Made by a program: the position numbers and the translations under genes. The notes beneath the pieces were generated by a model. The model was not told the DNA's origin, ran no database searches, and was given only the letters and a program-made list of their open reading frames with translations. From Cyanodermella asteris (Eukaryota > Ascomycota > Lecanoromycetes > Ostropales > Stictidaceae), in contig UYJD01000012.1 in NCBI GenBank assembly GCA_900618795.1, forward strand, positions 62,001 through 126,000: a stretch of DNA of 64,000 bases. Direction: 5' to 3'. Shown here in pieces: positions 11,512-21,732 of this stretch; the first letter of the stretch is position 1; each line of letters starts with the position of its first letter.

Positions 11512-12542
11512 CTATTCGGCTTCCACGGGCTTCTGCCCGACCACGGTGAGTCTGCCGTAATTCGGAGCAGTTTCGTTCCTCCGCTCGGCAACCTGTGCTA
11601 TCAGCCCCAGCATCTTCGCGGACTTGCTCTTGTCTTCCAGTTTTGCAAGCACGGCCGCGTTCATTTCGGCACCGGACATGAGGCCCGTGTCCAGCGCATA
11701 GCAAAGGAGCTCTGGCGGGAACGGTCGATTATCGACTTTGATATTGCGAAGGCCCTGGTCTTCGTATAGCTGTGGCAAGCGGATTGGCCAGCTGGGACAT
11801 GTTAGCCTTGTTCACTGGGGTTGTTTCTTCCGGGGAGACCGACAAATCCTTGCCAAAATTCGCTCTCGTCTCACCTGCCGAAGCTACGTATTGTAGATGT
11901 TCGACAAGTGGGCTGTCACGCCGGGAATCCTTGGTGTGGACCAAGGTGAACGCACTCAGGTCGTACTCGCCCCACGAAATGAAACCGCCGGGCTCTAATG
12001 TAGGGAGACTGATCAGCAGTTGTAGCAGAAAGCACGATTGCAGCATCACTTTCACCTACTCAACATCTTCAACATGTTTTTGAGCACCGCGGCGGGATCG
12101 TTGCCGATCACTGCAGGTTGAAAGAGCTGCAAGTTGACAAGGTCATACTTTCCATGCAGCTCCTCGGGAACGGGTTGCATCATGTCTCGCTTGTGGTAGG
12201 CAATGTTCGGAGGCATCCATTCCAGCGGAGGCGCAGCGGAGAAACTGATGTCGAACCCATCGATCTTTGCCAACGCTGGGAGTATTTTGGCGGCACGCGT
12301 CATCCAGATGCTGCATCACATTGGTATCGGTGGCTGAGGCAATAAGTTTGAAGGCCGTCAAGAACTCACCCGGTTCCAACACCGATCTCCGCCACGCGCA
12401 TGTTCTCCTTGTCCGTCGTAATCGAGGGATGTATGATGTGGTAGTCCTCGTACCAGAGGTAGAACTGAAGATTGATCCGAGCATTGTCGTTGAAGCTGCG
12501 GGAGAACATATAAGTGTCCGTGGGAGCTCGCTTGTCAGCCAT
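11512..12542 (-). CDS. SAM-dependent methyltransferase, secondary-metabolism (LaeA/UMTA-like) type
   Basis: Four exons in consistent phase: 12542-12370, 12310-12060, 11994-11844, 11791-11512, giving 284 residues. Exon 1 starts MADKRAPTDTYMFSRSF and ends in the SAM-binding motif I VAEIGVGTG, which is split by the first intron (donor GTGAGT). Then come IWMTRAAKILPALAKIDGFD with the acidic motif-II residue in DGFDIS, PPNIAYHKRDM, KYDLVNLQLFQPAV, and LKMLKPGGFISWGEYD. The third intron has a poor donor (GTCGGT), but it is the choice that keeps the frame into GKDFWPIRLPQLYEDQGL, a pattern expected in this family. The product transfers a methyl group to a small molecule or regulates as LaeA-like proteins do; its position beside a P450 and a UbiA-type enzyme favours a tailoring role. 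The spacing to the P450 is 0.8 kb and both are on the minus strand. Confidence 0.82.
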
Positions 12543-13354
12543 GTTGGTCCTTCCGTTACAATCAATGAAGAAAATCGGTACGTTGGTTGGAGATATGAGC
12601 TCTCTCGCTCGCGTTCCCGGACTTTATATTCACTCGTTTCGCGGCAGGTCTATTGCGAGATCCGAATGCTCCCAGGAGAGCGCTGCTGCTGCACTGGCAG
12701 TCTGCACGTTTGCACTGCCTGGCCAAAATGATCAAGGCTGAGGGGATCAGCATGCGCAATGATGTAGCCCGTAGACCAGGTCAGGCCTCATCACTCTGCT
12801 TGGTGGCCTCGAAGTCTGCAGGTCGCGCCGAGCTGAGAGAGGCATGGAGGAGCGCCGGTCGTGATCTTTGTCGTCGAATACGCGCTGCACCCGCTACTCC
12901 CTCAAGCATGCAGGTCGCTGGCACGGTCTACAACCCGCCGAGGCGTCCGCGGGCTCAGCGACAGTTCTTGCTTCATTCGGAAAATACTGTCAGCGGCCAA
13001 TGTCCCTCTTCAGACGCTAATGTGTCCATCGCAGGATCATGACCTGGCGCTGACACTGGGTCGGATCTGGCCCTATCATCGCGAGACGAACGTGTTGTCC
13101 ACCCTCCACCCTCCAGCTTTTCAGCCCTGGCCTGAAGCGTCGACGCCTTGCCTCTTGGTATCGAGTTTCCTGCGGAGACCTGCACCCAGATCACACACAG
13201 TAGATTACGAAGTTCTAGTTACAGAACAGTCGCCACGCGAAGATTCGGAAAGTTACGATGAGACCTGACTTGTGTCCGAAATTGTAAAGTGCGATTGACC
13301 TAGGGTCATGATGTTGTATTGCAAGCCCGCATCCCAAGTGGCACATCCGATCGA
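12543..13354. other. Intergenic region between methyltransferase and P450
   Basis: Should contain the methyltransferase promoter and the P450 terminator. Frames at 12653-13042 and 12861-13268 (plus) have no motifs. Nothing else supported. Confidence 0.45.
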
Positions 13355-15004
13355 TCAGCCAGCCGCCTCGATCTTGCTGAACATCAACTTCAGGCTTCCG
13401 CTCTGTACTGTAAATAGGTCCAGCTCGTTCTTCACGACCGCAGTCCCGTCTTCGCCAGGGGCGAGCTGGACATCAAAGTCTTGTATCAGAAGTGCCACTA
13501 CGAAACGGATCTCACAAAGGGCGAGGTGCTTGCCGATGCAGTTGTACGGGCCCCGGCCGAAAGGATTGAACGCGCGGCTGTCCTTGACGAGTTGCGGCTG
13601 GCTCGTCCAGCGCTCCGGCAAAAAGGTATCCGCCCGCTCAAAGCAGCTCTCAACTAGTGTCGTGTCAGCCGAGTATGCTTCGATGCAATGCAACAACTCT
13701 GACTTACGTCTTCCCATCGAGTACCTTGGAGCTACGACTGTGATGTTGCCGGGGATGTACGTGCCTCCGATAGTGACGCCCTGCGGCGGCGTTCGCCGAT
13801 ATCCATGTGAGGGGATGCTTGGATGTAAGCGCTGAACCTCATTGATCACCCCGTTGAGATACTTGCATGCTCCAAGTGCGCTTGCGTCATGTATGTCCCA
13901 GTCTTGGAGTTCTTCCCTGATCTTCGACACTCGCTTTACATCCAGGGCTAGCTCAAGAAAGGCGTAGACGAGTGTCGAACCAACTGTGTCGCTGCCGGCA
14001 ATCGTCAAGGCATGTGAGTCTGCTGTACAAACTTTCCGAGCGCCTTTCCAGGCCTTTGTCAGATGGTAGACGACATCGCCCCGGACATGGGTGGCGCGCA
14101 ACCGCTCTTGCATAAGCGCACCGCACCAACCAAAGAATTCAAGCCAATCTCGGACTACCCAGGCCCAAGGAAATACCCGGATGGCTATGTGTGCCAGCCA
14201 GGGAGCAGGCGAGATGATGCCAAGAAAGCGCATCGCGTTCCGAAGCATGGCAATAGCGAAATGCCAGCTCTCGCTTTCGAGCAGCCCAAACGATGTGCCA
14301 AACGCAAAGTCGCCCATCAAATCAAAACTATACCAATAAAAAATATCACTAGCTTCGATGGGGACTCTGCTCTCTGCTGCTCCAAGGATTTTTTCGTGCA
14401 TTTTGTGCCCGTGCAGGATGATCTTCGCCTGGTAGTCCCTGAGTGCTGAGGCACTGAAGGCTCGATCCCACAACTGACGTTGCTGCCTATGATGACCCAA
14501 ATCTCGAATCGTCACAAGCGTCTGATCAGGCCAGGTCATATCGTACCATGCAGCTTTCTCGAATCGGCTCATCTTCGGAATAATCTCAGGATCAAAGCAG
14601 GCGATCTCGTCTGGCCCTATCCGCACAAGAGTGCCGTACTCCTGCCGCAGCCTTTCGAGTAAGAAATGGTTCTGTGCGTTTCGGCAATGCCATACATGCC
14701 AGAGCTTACTCAATGCAGCCAGTCTTGGGCCTGGAAATGAACGGATTCTGTGAAAGTAGTAACGGTAGGAGCCGATGCTGAGTATGAGACTTGCTGCGTA
14801 CACCGCAGACGTGGTGATAGTAACCTGGGTAGCCTCGCCAAGTCCAACGCCAGAAAGCAAGAGTGATACAATAGATAGAACTGGAGCAGCTAAAGCAATA
14901 GCAAGCAGACCTGGAGCCTGCAAGTGCCATTCTCCGTGGATGAAGATGGCGTGATGGGTGATTGGTCCAGCTATGATGGCGAGACAAAGCTTGAGAGTAG
15001 TCAT
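13355..15004 (-). CDS. Cytochrome P450 monooxygenase (microsomal, cluster type)
   Basis: Two exons: 15004-13708 and 13653-13355, 531 residues. The frame stays open through the 54-base intron (13707-13654; donor GTAAGT, acceptor ACTAG), so a naive reading adds 18 wrong residues between SMGR and ESCFERADTF. The N-terminus has several hydrophobic segments (IIAGPITHHAIF, LLAIALAAPVLSIVSLLLSG, YAASLILSIGSYRYYF) and then the Pro-rich hinge FPGPRLAALSKLW. Family hallmarks are present: I-helix AGSDTVGS, K-helix ExxR in NEVQRLHPSIP, PERW, and the heme-binding FGRGPYNCIG. It should oxidise a lipophilic substrate at the ER with a P450 reductase. The start is the first true ATG; GTG codons upstream are in frame. 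It is divergently placed from the PTH11-like gene, 825 bases away, and near the UbiA-type enzyme, consistent with terpene oxidation. Confidence 0.93.
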   Translation of the reverse strand: MTTLKLCLAIIAGPITHHAIFIHGEWHLQAPGLLAIALAAPVLSIVSLLLSGVGLGEATQVTITTSAVYAASLILSIGSYRYYFHRIRSFPGPRLAALSKLWHVWHCRNAQNHFLLERLRQEYGTLVRIGPDEIACFDPEIIPKMSRFEKAAWYDMTWPDQTLVTIRDLGHHRQQRQLWDRAFSASALRDYQAKIILHGHKMHEKILGAAESRVPIEASDIFYWYSFDLMGDFAFGTSFGLLESESWHFAIAMLRNAMRFLGIISPAPWLAHIAIRVFPWAWVVRDWLEFFGWCGALMQERLRATHVRGDVVYHLTKAWKGARKVCTADSHALTIAGSDTVGSTLVYAFLELALDVKRVSKIREELQDWDIHDASALGACKYLNGVINEVQRLHPSIPSHGYRRTPPQGVTIGGTYIPGNITVVAPRYSMGRRKSELLHCIEAYSADTTLVESCFERADTFLPERWTSQPQLVKDSRAFNPFGRGPYNCIGKHLALCEIRFVVALLIQDFDVQLAPGEDGTAVVKNELDLFTVQSGSLKLMFSKIEAAG

Positions 15005-15829
15005 GTTGTAAGTCGTGCCGTGCGAATGTTCGTGTGTGGTCACCGGTAATGTTGAGGCCAGTCTTGGAAAAGCAGTGAACTGTACTATTCAGTAAGTAGG
15101 CTGGATCTAACGAACCCTTTAAGGATTAACATATGACAAGAATGGCCTACACAGTGTCCAGACAGCAATGCGCCGTCCTTGAGCAGAATTCTTGTGGCTA
15201 TAGCATGCTATCCTGTTCAACTCCGCATCTCTATGGGACCCAGCTGAGGTGGTTACAGAACACACCGCCTGTCATAACAGAGGTTTTATTACCGTAGAAG
15301 TCTTCTTCAGCGTCTGTGCAAGACTCTCGATCGTCTCGCGATGCCGATCACAAAGCTACGTAGCACCTCAGACGCCCGCTCGTCTCTCCTTGGCCTGCGC
15401 GACAGCCGCACAGTTTCGCGTGATGGATTGTCTATTTGATTGGCTATGGGATATGTTCCGGAAGCAGGGGAAAGGCGTATGCATGCACTTCGCCCCAAAG
15501 AATTATTCTTTCCCAGCCTATCGTCAGAGCTCCAAGCGAATGCATGTGCGCTTTGCTCACACGACCTTCAGGACACTCCTAAGGACTAAAGTCTTCCGTT
15601 CTACATGCTTTGGGTCGAATGATAGGCTCAAATCGTCCAGGGTCTTCTTCGACGCCGCAATGCCACAGTCCGCCCCTCAGCTTCAAAATCTGTCGCGTTC
15701 TATAGGTAGACGGTTTATCTACAAGAAGGAGCTTGTTCAACCTGTAAGCGACGACTGCACTTCTCGCAAGCGGACAACTTGAAGACCGGATTGTTGTTTC
15801 CCTATCTCAGCTCTCTTCATTAGCCCACT
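15005..15829. promoter_or_regulatory. Divergent promoter region, P450 / PTH11-like pair
   Basis: An 825-base region between two outward-facing starts (15004 minus, 15830 plus). It must hold both promoters and could couple their expression. A 177-codon plus frame at 15249-15782 has no motif and I regard it as chance. I could not assign specific factor sites. Confidence 0.5.
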
Positions 15830-17085
15830 ATGTCAGCTATTCATGCCTCTCCACGGTCGATTCTTGCTGTCAACAATTCGTTCCTCGGCATTGGTGCCAT
15901 TGTGGTCGGACTTAGACTATACGTCCGGAAGATAAAGCAACAATCATGGATGATTGAGGACTACCTCATTGTGGCTGCCTTTGTATGTCAGCCATCTTTT
16001 CTTTGCGATTATGGTGGCTTACTATTGTCAGATCATCCACATTGGTATCGCAATCATGATCAATATTGACGTGACAGTAGGTGGCGTTGGCAAACATGTC
16101 ACGGAAGCTGGCGAAAGTGGAGTATTAGTTGTCAGCAAGGTATTGTGTCTTCCTCAGCCGGCAAGAACTGTTCTGACACCAATAGTCTACGGCCGTCATT
16201 ACGATTCTCATTCGGGCTGTCAGACCACTCGTCAAATCGTCTATTCTGACTTTTTACAAATCCGTTTTCCCAAGCAAGAATTTTCGGCTTTGTGCTAATA
16301 TCGTCCTTGCTGTCCTCGGTGTCTCAAGCGTGGGCATGTTCCTTACTGGTATTTTGATCTGTTTTCCGGTCTCAAAGCAATGGGACCCAATGGAAGAAGG
16401 CACTTGTGGCGATATGCACGCAAACTGGGTCGCTGACATTGCTCTTAATCTTTTCTTCGATGTGGTCATTGTCATCCTGCCAATGCCAATGCTTTGGAAG
16501 CTTCAAATGAGAATCACACAGAAGATTGGTCTGACATTCATCTTCGGAATGGGTATCTTGTGAGTTTTGAAGGTCCTCAGGATGCTGCACAGCTTGCTTA
16601 CTGATTACAACAGCATCTGTGCGATCACTGTGTTGTTGATTTACGGAATCAAAGCTGTCGATCTTTCGGATCTGACATACACATCAACTGCCTCATTGCT
16701 GTGGCAGGGGATCGAACCGATCCTCTTCATTATCTGCGCTTGCTTGCCATTCATGCCTGGAATATTCTCTGAAGCATCTCGGAAGTTCCTGAGCACTTTG
16801 TTTAGCGGCGATTCGCAACGAGGCGTCCTACGAAGCTTCAGGGATCGCGAAAGGCGAGTCCCAGGAGGGCCAAGCAAGCAATTCGACCGGCTTCACGACC
16901 AAGGCATTCCGCTTTCGACCTTGAACCCAGCAGCCGCGGCGGGTGGCAATGTCACAACGGTCACTCATCGGACAACAGACGCTGACTCCGATGCGCATGG
17001 GTCCGATAGCGAAACATCGCAGATTAAGGTGACAAATACGTTTCATGTGTCCTCCGACCAGCCTCAGCCGCGGCCAACACTCTGA
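15830..17085 (+). CDS. Rhodopsin-domain integral membrane protein, PTH11-like
   Basis: Four exons: 15830-15982, 16032-16139, 16186-16559, 16614-17085; introns of 49, 46 and 54 bases, 368 residues. Membrane helices: VNNSFLGIGAIVVGLRLYVR, MIEDYLIVAAF, ITILIRAVRPLV, LCANIVLAVLGVSSVGMFLTGILIC, ADIALNLFFDVVIVILPMPMLWKL, FICAITVLLIYG and IEPILFIICACLPFMPGIF. The motifs LRLYVR, W..EDYLI, TVGGVGKHV, a CGD Cys between helices (EEGTCGD) and LPMPMLWKLQM are typical of the fungal rhodopsin (DUF) domain family seen in PTH11-like receptors and in mycotoxin clusters. The C-tail is Ser/Asp-rich and cytosolic. Members lack the extracellular CFEM domain often found in true PTH11, and this one does too. Its role may be sensing or a non-receptor role in metabolite pathways. 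It is co-located with biosynthetic genes on both sides. Confidence 0.88.
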
Positions 17086-17828
17086 AGGCGATTGTCAGAG
17101 GCGGAGAAGGCGGATCTCGCATTAAATGCGAGCATAGGAGATCGGCAAAGGACAAGCGGACGCGAAACAAAGATGAGACCTGTTCAGGAGAGGACTTTTA
17201 GGGTTTGCATGCTCCGAAAACAAAAGTTTGATCAAATGAGATGACGGTGTCGTGTATTACTGCTTACCAGAAATCTTTCGTGACCTCCAAACAATCGTCG
17301 CCCGACGAATATTGCGTTTGTATAAAGCAGTCTGCCCGAGCCCTGCAGCTTGTCGGAGACTTGACCTACATCATTTGCGCTAGTAGTCTCGGCGAGGATG
17401 CCTGATTCGATTCAATTTTGTGCCGTAAAGACCCACCCGCACACACCCTCGCGCCCGTCTCCGTGAATGGGGTCGGCTCGATGGTGATGACCACCCGCCC
17501 TTATCGTTCCATGTTCTCTGAACCAAGACGATCTTCTGTTACCGAGTGCACGATGTGGCTGAATGCCTTCGATCCCGAGGGACATTTTGAGGCATGCAGG
17601 CCAGAAGTCTGCGGCCAGGAAGCAGTCGTCACGCGGTCTTTGCCACTCCCGTGTTGGCACGAGGAGAGCTGGGAGCTCTGCAAGCTATGTCGACGTGTCG
17701 TAAATCTGCCAACGTAAGCATACATTGCATATCGAGCTGAGGCGGAGCTGACGTAGTCCTTGAAGCTGGACAAAGCCTAAAGGAATAAGCTGAGTCTGCG
17801 AAGGCTGATAGCTTCATAGGCTTCATCA
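17086..17828. other. Intergenic region upstream of UbiA-type gene
   Basis: Terminator of the PTH11-like gene and promoter of the UbiA-type gene. A 99-codon plus frame (17418-17717) lacks motifs and was not accepted. Confidence 0.45.
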
Positions 17829-18890
17829 ATGCCGCCTTTCGAGCCTCGTGGAGCCTCGCCAATTGATATAGCAAATCGAATCAATCGTGCTCAAAGATTG
17901 CTTTCGCAGAGAATGCAGAAAGAACGGAAAGGTCAATTTCGTGCTCGTTTCTCCTTCGATGGGCGATCATCTATTAGCGAAGGTGGTGCTCTCAAACCCT
18001 TCGCACTCCTAGGGGCAATATGGCTCTTCACACGAAGCGATCTAAAGACCATTGTCTTTCCAAAGACAGTCTTCGGTCTGATCCATGCGCTTTGTATCGA
18101 TTGTTTCTCAAACACTGGACGCACCGGATCTAAGGCAGAACTGTGGAGCATTTTATCGCGGACACCGCGGGTTCTCCTTTGGGTCTGGGCACATCTGCTC
18201 CCGTTTAATATCAACAATCAAAGGCAGCCCGGAAGCATCCTCGAAGATCTAATCAACAAACCGTGGCGGCCTCTCCCAGCCAAGCTTGTTTCGGTAGAGG
18301 ACGCGAAGAAAGTCATGCTCATTGCATACGGAGCCGGACTTCTCCTTGCTTTGTCAGTTGGCGGAGTCAAGCAACACTTCGCCCTCATGTTGCTCAGTAT
18401 TCTTTACCACGACTGTGGAGGTGCTGATAAGTCCTGGCCGATACGAAACATCTTGAATGGCTTAGGCTTCATCGCCTTTGGCTCTGGAGCAATGGAAGTT
18501 GCTTTGGCAGAGCCGATCCAGTGGTCAAACAAATTGGGACTTTGGATGCTTATCGTCCTTGCTATCGTCACAAGCAGCGTACAAGCGCAGGATATGCATG
18601 ACCAGCAAGGAGACTTCGAGCGCAAGCGTCAGACCATGCCATTACGCCTCGGCGACGGCCCGACCCGATGGACCATTGCAATTGCTGTTCTTGGATGGAG
18701 CGCAGCGACTATCGAGTTCTGGCACGCTCCAGCAGTTGGATGGATTGCGCCTTGTCTTCTTGCAACTGCCGTTGCAGCACGAACGATGTCTCTGCGGAGC
18801 ATTGAGGCTGACCGCGCAACGTTTAGATTGTGGAATATGTGGCTGGTGTCGGTCTATACGCTGCCTTTAGTCAACTTCGCCTGTGGCTGA
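17829..18890 (+). CDS. UbiA-superfamily membrane prenyltransferase / terpene cyclase-like enzyme
   Basis: Single exon, 353 residues. After a basic N-terminus (1-55) the membrane domain begins at IWLFTRSDLKTIVFPKTVFG, a start typical of fungal UbiA-family proteins. The first active-site motif lies at about 125-149: FNINNQRQPGSILEDLINKP then WRPLP. The usual first Asp-rich motif (NDxxDxxxD) is thus replaced by N..NQ......ED, while NKPxRPLP is kept. The second motif is intact at 255-262, DMHDQQGD. Hydrophobic segments follow the usual pattern (LIAYGAGLLLALSVGG, IRNILNGLGFIAFGSGAMEV, LWMLIVLAIVTSS, WTIAIAVLGWSAATIEFW, CLLATAVAA). Such Mg2+/diphosphate enzymes transfer a prenyl chain or, in the fumagillin Fma-TC type, cyclise farnesyl diphosphate. 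The P450, methyltransferase and membrane protein nearby favour a terpenoid role. Exact activity is not predictable from sequence. Confidence 0.85.
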   Translation: MPPFEPRGASPIDIANRINRAQRLLSQRMQKERKGQFRARFSFDGRSSISEGGALKPFALLGAIWLFTRSDLKTIVFPKTVFGLIHALCIDCFSNTGRTGSKAELWSILSRTPRVLLWVWAHLLPFNINNQRQPGSILEDLINKPWRPLPAKLVSVEDAKKVMLIAYGAGLLLALSVGGVKQHFALMLLSILYHDCGGADKSWPIRNILNGLGFIAFGSGAMEVALAEPIQWSNKLGLWMLIVLAIVTSSVQAQDMHDQQGDFERKRQTMPLRLGDGPTRWTIAIAVLGWSAATIEFWHAPAVGWIAPCLLATAVAARTMSLRSIEADRATFRLWNMWLVSVYTLPLVNFACG

Positions 18891-18959
18891 GCACTCGAAG
18901 CCGGGGTGGTGGATTGATGTCTGGTCCGAGGCGGGCGGGCAAAAGTCGTGGCGGATACT

Positions 18960-19870
18960 TAGGATGTGTCACGACTTTTATCCACCTGCCTAGGGTCATA
19001 CTGAGTCGTGCACGCCCAAGATTTCGAGAAGAGAAGCCTCAATGAAGTTCAAAACGAAGAGCTTGAGGTCTCAGATCTAGTCCTCTTGTACGAGATCGGT
19101 AACTTGTCCGTAAAAATAGTCTCGAAGTAGTACTTCGTTAGGATTGCGCTGTAACGCGGGCACGGGGTGGTTGACTGTGTAGGCGACCAGTGAAGGTCGG
19201 CGTCAAGTCTNNNNNNNNNNNNNNNNNNNNNNNNNNNNNNNNNNNNNNNNNNNNNNNNNNNNNNNNNNNNNNNNNNNNNNNNNNNNNNNNNNNNNNNNNN
19301 NNNNNNNNNNNNNNNNNNNNNNNNNNNNNNNNNNNNNNNNNNNNNNNNNNNNNNNNNNNNNNNNNNNNNNNNNNNNNNNNNNNNNNNNNNNNNNNNNNNN
19401 NNNNNNNNNNNNNNNNNNNNNNNNNNNNNNNNNNNNNNNNNNNNNNNNNNNNNNNNNNNNNNNNNNNNNNNNNNNNNNNNNNNNNNNNNNNNNNNNNNNN
19501 NNNNNNNNNNNNNNNNNNNNNNNNNNNNNNNNNNNNNNNNNNNNNNNNNNNNNNNNNNNNNNNNNNNNNNNNNNNNNNNNNNNNNNNNNNNNNNNNNNNN
19601 NNNNNNNNNNNNNNNNNNNNNNNNNNNNNNNNNNNNNCACACGTTTGGGCTTCACACTGGTCCCTCGAGGGGTCTAAGACGACCACTTAGACAAGCATGA
19701 CTTGTTATCAATGCTTAAGTTCAGCTTGATCATGTAAGCCCTAATAGGTCGCTAGAACTGCCGGCAGTTTGCGGTAAGAGACGGGAATAATACTTAGCTT
19801 CTATAAGGCAGAGAAAGCTTTGTTAGTCTAGTAGATCTCAAGGCTAATAGATCTTGGGCATGTCACGGTA
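18960..19870. mobile_element. Repeat-like stretch around an assembly gap, possible LTR-element fossil
   Basis: The sequence on both sides of the gap is non-coding and unlike its neighbours. It opens with TGTCACGAC at 18967 and has TGTCA again at 19861-19865 beyond the gap, which resembles long-terminal-repeat ends of fungal LTR elements. I found no matching target-site duplication and no coding remnant. The piece is incomplete because of the gap; assemblers often leave gaps in repeats. Age cannot be judged. It may also be unrelated low-copy intergenic DNA. Confidence 0.3.
19211..19637. other. Assembly gap (427 N)
   Basis: A run of N with no sequence. Any frame reported across it is meaningless. 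Confidence 0.99.
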
Positions 19871-20484
19871 ATTGTATGTCTATTTAGCTTATGCTACGAC
19901 TCGCAACCAAGCGACTGGTATGGAAGAGCTGTTGTTGCACGAGGAGACTAAAAACAGAGGGCGAGGCCAGTGTACTAGATGTATCGAGGGCCAGGCGCGT
20001 CGGCGGAGATTAGGTGTCGGCCTTTTAATGGGACCGTGACAACCTGACTGCATACGTGATGAAGATCTCGAAGTCAAGATACGCAACTCCACCAGAACTT
20101 TGCACGTCGAAAATTAATTCGAACCAAAATAGTGCCAAGTCTTTGATCTCAGCAGCTACATCTCTGCAGATTTGAGCACACAAGCAGTCAATGGGTAGAT
20201 GTAGCGGTGTACGGCTTACGAACCGTAACTCTGACATGATAGTAATATACAATAAATATGTGGCAGTGATGAGTCGAAATGAGTCCGCAGGTTTGATCAC
20301 GTGAGCCGCCGTCAACCACGCGCAAAGCAGCGGGTCGGCCCCGGACCAAATCGTCATATCGACTGGCGGGGCCGATCACAAAATAAAGTCCCTTTGAAGA
20401 ACACCAAAGACCAGACCGCAACAACCAAAAACAAGACACCCGTTTTTTGGCACACAGTACAGGCCAAGAGCCTTCACAGACAAG
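19871..20484. other. Intergenic region and SDO1 promoter
   Basis: AT-richer DNA between the repeat-like stretch and the SDO1 start. The last 100 bases before the ATG are A/C-rich (GACCAGACCGCAACAACC), typical of a fungal 5' leader, with CAAGATG at the start. No gene seen. Confidence 0.5.
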
Positions 20485-21500
20485 ATGCCGGTCAATATCA
20501 ACCAGGTAAGATCACGAAATAAAAACACTCCATCCACATACCCGTCCGCATCACCCGCTAACATAGCACGCGACTCTAGCCGTCCAACCAAATCAAACTG
20601 ACCAACGTCTCCCTCGTCCGCCTGAAAAAGGGCAAGAAGCGCTTCGAAGTCGCTTGCTACAAGAACAAAATCCTCGAATACCAACAGGGAAACGAAAAGG
20701 ACCTCGACGAAGTTCTACAAATCCACAACGTATTTCTAAACGTCTCAAAGGGACAGACGGCACCCTCGGCAGACCTACAAAAAGCGTTTGGTAGCGACAA
20801 GAAATTGGACGACATCATACTCGAGATCCTGCAAAAGGGTGACATTCAAGTAGGGGAGAAGGAGAGGCATGCACAGCTCGAGCAGGTACACAATGCGGTA
20901 CTAGATATCGTTGCCAGCCGGCTGGTGGATCCGAAGAGTAATCGGGTGTATACTACAGGGATGATTGACAAGGCGTTAGATATGCTGGCCAAGAAGAGCG
21001 CGGAGGAGAAGGCGGATAGGGCGGAGGCGAAGAAGGAGGGTTTGGGGTCTGGGGCGGGGACACCCGGGGCTGACGGGGCTGCTAAGAGAGTCGACAAGCC
21101 TTTGTGGACGGGCGTCGTTGCTACGAAAGATGCAAAGAGCCAAGCTTTGCTTGCGATGAAGGCACTGATTGCGTGGCAACCTATACCTGTCATCAGAGCG
21201 AGGATGCGGGTACGGATAACATGTCACAATTCCGTGCTCAAGCAAGCGACGAAAGCGGCACCGAACAAGACTGGTGATGCCGATGGAGACGCAGCGCCGG
21301 CGAAAGGCACAGTCAAAGACATTTTGCTCAGCTATATCGAAGAGGTCGAGAGTCAAGGCGACATGGGTGGCGAGTGGGAATGCTCGGGCTTCATCGAACC
21401 TGGTGCATATAAGCCTTTGGGAGAGTTTGTTGCTGGCGAAACCAAAGGCAGAGCGCGGGTAGAAGTGCTCGACATGGCGGTAACGCATGAGAACGAATGA
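20485..21500 (+). CDS. SDO1: Ribosome maturation factor SDO1 (SBDS homolog)
   Basis: Two exons: 20485-20505 (MPVNINQ) and 20580-21500; the 74-base intron has a CGCTAACAT branch site. 313 residues. The N-terminal FYSH domain reads PSNQIKLTNVSLVRLKKGKK, FEVACYKNKILEYQQG, DLDEVLQIHNVFLNVSKGQ, LQKAFGSDK; then the helical domain (ILEILQKGDIQVGEKERHAQ, YTTGMIDKALDML) and the C-terminal domain (QALLAMKALIAWQPIPVIRA, MRVRI). The protein removes eIF6 from late 60S subunits together with the GTPase Efl1. It is longer than yeast Sdo1 because of two low-complexity inserts (after DMLAKKS and after LKQATKAAP), which I believe are usual in filamentous ascomycetes. It is convergent with the S18 gene, whose 3' end lies 232 bases away. 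Confidence 0.96.
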
Positions 21501-21732
21501 ACGACATCTCATCACGAATGAATGAAATAGCATCACGACCCAAATTTCACCACAAGTCGAACGCGACTGGCCAGTGTAGCGTTTGAAGTCTGCTTTATTC
21601 CCAGATATTGACCCGTAGGTCATCACAAAATGGCCCAAACACCAGCATGCAACCGTCGGAGACCGCCGTGAACCATCTTCGTAAGTCTGTTTTCGCCGTA
21701 TCGCACACAACACCGTCCCAATCCGCACGCGT

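Noticed and set aside
15249-15782. 177-codon plus frame between the P450 and the PTH11-like gene
   Set aside because: No motif, Cys/Arg/Ser-rich composition and a position in a divergent promoter; most likely chance.
19049-19690. Several long frames of X residues
   Set aside because: They are translations of the N gap.
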